In this document: one piece after another, positions 38,692-41,674 of the stretch | Layout of the letters: each line of letters opens with the position of its first letter | How positions within the stretch are numbered: the stretch's first letter is position 1 | Assembly: GCA_021819135.1 (NCBI GenBank) | Contig: JAKASE010000020.1 | Span: 1 to 41,674 of the forward strand | Direction of reading: 5' to 3' | Length of the DNA stretch: 41,674 nucleotides | Source of the DNA: Thermoplasmata archaeon | GTDB lineage: Archaea > Thermoplasmatota > Thermoplasmata > Lutacidiplasmatales > UBA184 | The notes under the pieces: model-generated | Told to the model about the DNA's origin: nothing | The model's database searches: none | Seen by the model: the letters and a program-made list of their open reading frames with translations, nothing else | Translations under genes and position numbers: made by a program

Positions 38692-39675
38692 ATGGTCGGA
38701 CGGGTCACCGAAGCGGTCTGGGTCGAGAAGTACCGGCCGGTCTCGCTGCGCGACATGGTTGGGCAGGAAGCGATCGTCCCCCTCCTGCGGTCGTACGCAG
38801 AGAAGCGGGCGATGCCGCACCTCCTCTTCGCCGGTCCCCCCGGCACCGGCAAGACCACCGCCGCGCTCGCCCTCGCCCGGGACCTCTACGGCAACGAGTG
38901 GCGCCAGAACTTCCGCGAGGAGAATGCGAGCGACGCGCGGGGCATCGACACGATCCGTACGACCGTGAAGGAGTACGCGCGGACCTCCCCGTTCGGGGAG
39001 ATTGGGTTCAAGATCCTGTTCCTCGACGAGGCCGACAACCTCACCGCCGAGGCGCAGGCGGCCCTGCGCCGCACGATGGAACGGTATTCCACGTCGTGCC
39101 GGTTCATCCTCTCGTGCAACTACTCGTCGCGGATCATCGACCCGATCCAGTCCCGGTGCGCGGTGTTCCGGTTCCGGGCCTACTCGACCGAGGCGATCCG
39201 GACGCAGCTCGATCGGGTGGCCCGTGGTGAGGGGAAGAAGGTCTCGGCCGAGGCGATGGAGACGATCCTCGCCGCGAGCGCCGGCGACATGCGCCGCGCG
39301 ATCAACCTCCTCCAGCTCACCGCGACCCACGTGGACACCGTGACCGCGGATACGGTGAAGGAGTACGCCACGATCCCGTTGCGTCGGGAGGTCGAGGCGA
39401 TGGTCGGGGCCGCGCTGAAGGGGAGCTTCCTCGAGGCCCGGGACCGCCTCTACCGGGTCTTCACGGACCGCGGGGCGTCGGGAGAGGACATCGTCCGCGC
39501 GATCCACAGCTACCTCCCCGACATCCCCGACAGCGTGCTGCCGCCCCGGGACAAGGTCCGACTGGTCGAGTTCCTCGGCGAGGTCGACTTCCGTCTCGCC
39601 CAAGGGGCCTCCGACCGCATCCAGATCGAGGCGGTCCTCGCCCACCTTGCGAGCGGCCAGACGGGGGGAGGGTAG
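38692..39675 (+). CDS. rfcS: Replication factor C small subunit
   Basis: Part of the clamp loader that opens the PCNA ring and places it at primer ends. The 327-residue AAA+ protein starts with WVEKYRP (RFC box II type), has Walker A GPPGTGKTT (48-56), Walker B LDEADNL (near 111-117), the SRC arginine-finger motif in QSRCAVFRF (near 153) and the C-terminal collar domain. The large subunit is not in the window. It is followed after seven bases by moaC. Confidence 0.96.
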   Translation: MVGRVTEAVWVEKYRPVSLRDMVGQEAIVPLLRSYAEKRAMPHLLFAGPPGTGKTTAALALARDLYGNEWRQNFREENASDARGIDTIRTTVKEYARTSPFGEIGFKILFLDEADNLTAEAQAALRRTMERYSTSCRFILSCNYSSRIIDPIQSRCAVFRFRAYSTEAIRTQLDRVARGEGKKVSAEAMETILAASAGDMRRAINLLQLTATHVDTVTADTVKEYATIPLRREVEAMVGAALKGSFLEARDRLYRVFTDRGASGEDIVRAIHSYLPDIPDSVLPPRDKVRLVEFLGEVDFRLAQGASDRIQIEAVLAHLASGQTGGG

Positions 39676-39682
39676 CGGACCC

Positions 39683-40132
39683 GTGGCCCGTCAGCGGAAC
39701 GTCGGCGCGAAGCCGAAGCTCCACCGCCGGGCGGTGGCGGTCGGGGAGCTCACCCTTCGTGCGAGCACCCGTCGGTCGATCCGCCGCCGGTCGGTCGAGA
39801 AGGGGGACCCGATCGCCGCCTCCGAGCTCGCCGGTCTCCTCGCGATGAAGCGGACCCCCGAGCTCATCCCGCACTGCCACGCCGTCCCGCTGACGAGCAG
39901 CGCCGTCCGCGTGACCCTCTCGCGGCGGGGGGTCCGGGTCCACGCGGAGGCGGAGGCGGTCGACCGGACGGGGGTCGAGATGGAAGCGCTCGTCGGGGCG
40001 AGCGTCGCGCTCCTGACCGTATGGGACATGGTCAAGTACCTCGAGAAGGATGCGCGGGGCCTCTATCCGGCGACCTCCCTCGGACCGGTGCGCGTCGCGG
40101 TCAAGCGGAAGTCGGCGGAGGATGGAGCATGA
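39683..40132 (+). CDS. moaC: Cyclic pyranopterin monophosphate synthase MoaC
   Basis: Converts the cyclic GTP-derived intermediate made by MoaA to cyclic pyranopterin monophosphate in molybdenum/tungsten cofactor synthesis. The 149-residue protein has KGDPIAASELAGLLAMKRT, LIPHCHAVPLT, GVEMEALVGASVALLTVWDMVKYLEKD with the catalytic Asp, and a later Lys-rich end. The GTG at 39683 is chosen; the frame stays open to an ATG at 39647 inside rfcS. Its stop overlaps the moaB ATG by four bases. Confidence 0.92.
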   Translation: MARQRNVGAKPKLHRRAVAVGELTLRASTRRSIRRRSVEKGDPIAASELAGLLAMKRTPELIPHCHAVPLTSSAVRVTLSRRGVRVHAEAEAVDRTGVEMEALVGASVALLTVWDMVKYLEKDARGLYPATSLGPVRVAVKRKSAEDGA

Positions 40133-40650
40133 ACGCACCGCAATCCCCCGCCGCGAGCCGCCATCACCTCGGGGGCGACCGGTCCCTCGGGTTCGCCGTA
40201 CTATCGGTCTCCGATACCCACACCGAGGAGGACGACCCGTCGGGCCACCTCGCCCGCGACCTGATCGCGAACGGGGGCCACACGGTCCGCCACTATGCGC
40301 TCGTCGCGAACTCGATCGCCGATGTCCGGGAGAAGCTCGAGCCCTGGCTCGCCGAGAGGACCGTCGAGTGCGCCGTGACCGTGGGCGGGACCGGCGTGAG
40401 CTCGCGCGACCTCACCGTCAACGCCCTCGAGGCGATGGGCGGACGGAAGCTCGACGGGTTCGGCGAGATCTACCGCTCGCTGAGCTTCGGGGAGGTCGGG
40501 CCCCTCGCGCTGATCAGCCGCGCCACCCTGTTCGTCGTCGCCGGCAAGCCGATCTTCGCCCTGCCGGGAAGCGAACGCGCGGTCCGCACCGCGGTCGAGA
40601 AGCTGATCCTTCCCGTCTCTATCCACCTAGTCGAGGAGCTCGAGCGGTAG
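40129..40650 (+). CDS. moaB: Molybdopterin adenylyltransferase family protein MoaB
   Basis: Adenylates molybdopterin before metal insertion; archaeal MoaB does what MogA does in bacteria. The 173-residue protein has the GGTG motif (86-89) with SSRDLT after it, SVSDTHTEEDD early, and GKPIFALPGS near the end. It is translationally coupled to moaC by ATGA. With moaC it suggests a molybdenum or tungsten enzyme in the organism; moaA and moeA are not in the window. Confidence 0.92.
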   Translation: MNAPQSPAASRHHLGGDRSLGFAVLSVSDTHTEEDDPSGHLARDLIANGGHTVRHYALVANSIADVREKLEPWLAERTVECAVTVGGTGVSSRDLTVNALEAMGGRKLDGFGEIYRSLSFGEVGPLALISRATLFVVAGKPIFALPGSERAVRTAVEKLILPVSIHLVEELER

Positions 40651-40677
40651 GCCGGACGGCCGCGCCGGCGGTCCCGG

Positions 40678-41484
40678 TCACCGGCGTACCGGGAGCGCTC
40701 CCATCGGGGGCGGACCCGGGTCGAGGACCTGCGGCGGCAGACCCTGGAGTCGGCAGAAGTCGCTCCAGGCCCGGTTCGCATCGACATGGTGCGCGAGCAG
40801 GATCCCCCGCTCGGAGAGCGCCTCCCACGCGGCCCGAAGCTCGAAGCGTGCCCGCTCCGCGACCGGGCCATTGTCGTAGAGGAACAGGTCGACCCCGTGC
40901 GAGGAGCCAAGCACCTCGCGAAGCCGGGTCTCCGTGTTGCCGAGCGCGAGGGTCCAACGGCCCCGCAGGGACGGGGCGACGAACTGGCCCACCCCGACAT
41001 CGCGGACGCCGGGGACGCGGCCGGCCGAGGGGCCGGGGCCGAGCGACGTGAGCTCGCCGAGGCCGTTCGCCTCGAGCGCGGCGAGGAGCCAGGCAGTCGA
41101 GTAGCCGGGGCGGACCCCGGTCTCCACGACCCGCTCGGGCCGGGCCGCCCGAACGATCAGGTAGAGGAGCGACCCCTGGGGGAGCTCCCGGGTGAACGCG
41201 AGACCGGCCCCGCGCTGCAGGAGGAGGTCGGGCAGCTTCCCTTCCTTCAGTTCCCGGCGGTACCGCTGGAGGTCGGTCTCGGAGGCCCCTGTGAGCCGCC
41301 GGACGCGGTCGAGCGAGGCCTGGCGGAAGAACAGCATCCGGTGACGCACGTCCTTCCGCGCGGCGGGGGAAAGGAGCGGCGAACGGCGGCCGTTCCGGTC
41401 CACGTAGGGGACGGCGTCGCCGGCCTGCGCACCCGGTCGAGTAGAGGACGAGGGGGCGCTCCCGTGGCCGGGAGCTACGAACAC
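40678..41484 (-). CDS. Class I SAM-dependent methyltransferase-like protein
   Basis: A 268-residue protein. From about residue 115 it shows the pattern of small-molecule methyltransferases: VVETGVRPGYSTAWLLAAL (SAM loop), LRGRWTLALGNTE, VDLFLYDNG and a GILLAHHVDAN strand. The usual His-Asp-Ser after strand 4 reads Tyr-Asp-Asn, so activity could be altered. The first 100 residues are Arg/Ser-rich with no clear domain. The GTG at 41484 is chosen because an AT-rich palindrome lies about 30 bases upstream; Met at 41337 is an alternative. The substrate is unknown. Confidence 0.65.
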   Translation of the reverse strand: MFVAPGHGSAPSSSTRPGAQAGDAVPYVDRNGRRSPLLSPAARKDVRHRMLFFRQASLDRVRRLTGASETDLQRYRRELKEGKLPDLLLQRGAGLAFTRELPQGSLLYLIVRAARPERVVETGVRPGYSTAWLLAALEANGLGELTSLGPGPSAGRVPGVRDVGVGQFVAPSLRGRWTLALGNTETRLREVLGSSHGVDLFLYDNGPVAERARFELRAAWEALSERGILLAHHVDANRAWSDFCRLQGLPPQVLDPGPPPMGALPVRR

Positions 41485-41507
41485 ATAGAAGGAAAGGGCC
41501 TCGGGAT

Positions 41508-41521
41508 ACAAATGGATTTGT
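41508..41521 (-). promoter_or_regulatory. AT-rich palindrome at the methyltransferase promoter
   Basis: ACAAATGGATTTGT is a 6-bp inverted repeat around GG, centred about 30 bases before the GTG at 41484. It may be the TATA region, an operator, or both. Confidence 0.45.
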
Positions 41522-41569
41522 GCGGCGCCGCCCGACCTCCGCGCCCGGGTACTGTGAAAAGATCGGTTG

Positions 41570-41674
41570 ATGGCGGGGGAACCTCTCCCCTGGTGGGAAC
41601 CGCAAAGAACCCAACAGGAGGAGAGGCCCACGAGGACAGAGGAACTCACGCCCATAGACCTTGGCCATCTGCTG
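41570..41674 (+). CDS. Possible start of a gene that runs off the window
   Basis: An ATG at 41570 opens a frame of 35 codons that is still open at the window end. The residues (Glu/Thr/Arg/Pro-rich) are plausible for a soluble N-terminus. Codon use is less G/C-biased than in the neighbours and no TATA element sits at the right distance, so this is uncertain. Confidence 0.3.
   Translation, partial: MAGEPLPWWEPQRTQQEERPTRTEELTPIDLGHLL

Overview
The window is a GC-rich archaeal chromosome segment, most likely from the Thermoplasmatota or a nearby euryarchaeal lineage. The archaeal assignment rests on Kae1, Taw1 and Trm5 (wyosine pathway), full-length archaeosine tRNA-guanine transglycosylase with a PUA tail, archaeal-type phosphoglycerate mutase, RFC small subunit, Sec61beta, family-5 uracil-DNA glycosylase, a geranylgeranyl-reductase-like flavoprotein and pilins with class III signal peptides. 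Many genes also have a TATA-like box centred about 27-30 bases before the start codon, which implies leaderless mRNAs. The lineage within the Archaea is inferred from style and gene content only.

Layout. 1-5547 is a cell-surface block: three type IV pilin-like proteins (one with a PKD domain), an anchored extracytoplasmic protein, and a polytopic protein with a cytosolic zinc ribbon. 5587-10291 is an apgM-trm5-ppsA operon (gluconeogenesis plus tRNA methylation). 10325-14907 holds a GNAT protein, a fused 3-hydroxyacyl-CoA dehydrogenase/enoyl-CoA hydratase, and an ahcY-gcvH pair. 14991-17975 is a 994-residue surface protein with one membrane span near the C-terminus and three zinc ribbons behind it. 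18085-23111 is a cysteine operon on the minus strand: CBS, cystathionine gamma-lyase, CysRS and a zinc-type dehydrogenase. 23277-25293 is a three-gene BlaI-type repressor / M48-like membrane protease / anchored secreted protein module. 25251-30573 contains the geranylgeranyl reductase, Kae1, a small unknown protein, ArcTGT and UDG. 30686-32254 is a bactofilin-like beta-helix protein followed by a winged-helix protein. 32291-35978 holds a rhodanese, a YHS mini-protein, an ABC-2 exporter, Taw1 and Sec61beta. 36347-38229 has SppA and a polytopic membrane protein read divergently from one TATA element. 38692-40650 is rfcS-moaC-moaB. The right end has a SAM methyltransferase-like gene and possibly the start of another gene.

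How the genes work together. Methyl transfer by SAM enzymes gives S-adenosylhomocysteine, AhcY releases homocysteine, and CBS plus cystathionine gamma-lyase convert it to cysteine, which CysRS (same operon) charges. tRNA modification is heavily represented (Trm5 and Taw1 at G37, Kae1 at A37, ArcTGT at G15). The least ordinary parts are (i) the bactofilin-like protein with a near-perfect 17-residue period coupled to a winged-helix gene, (ii) the BlaI/M48/secreted-protein module with a dyad in front of its promoter, and (iii) surface proteins that end in cytosolic zinc ribbons. Two real genes, Sec61beta and the YHS mini-protein, are only about 50 codons long and easily missed. No tRNA, rRNA, CRISPR array, transposase or insertion sequence was seen.
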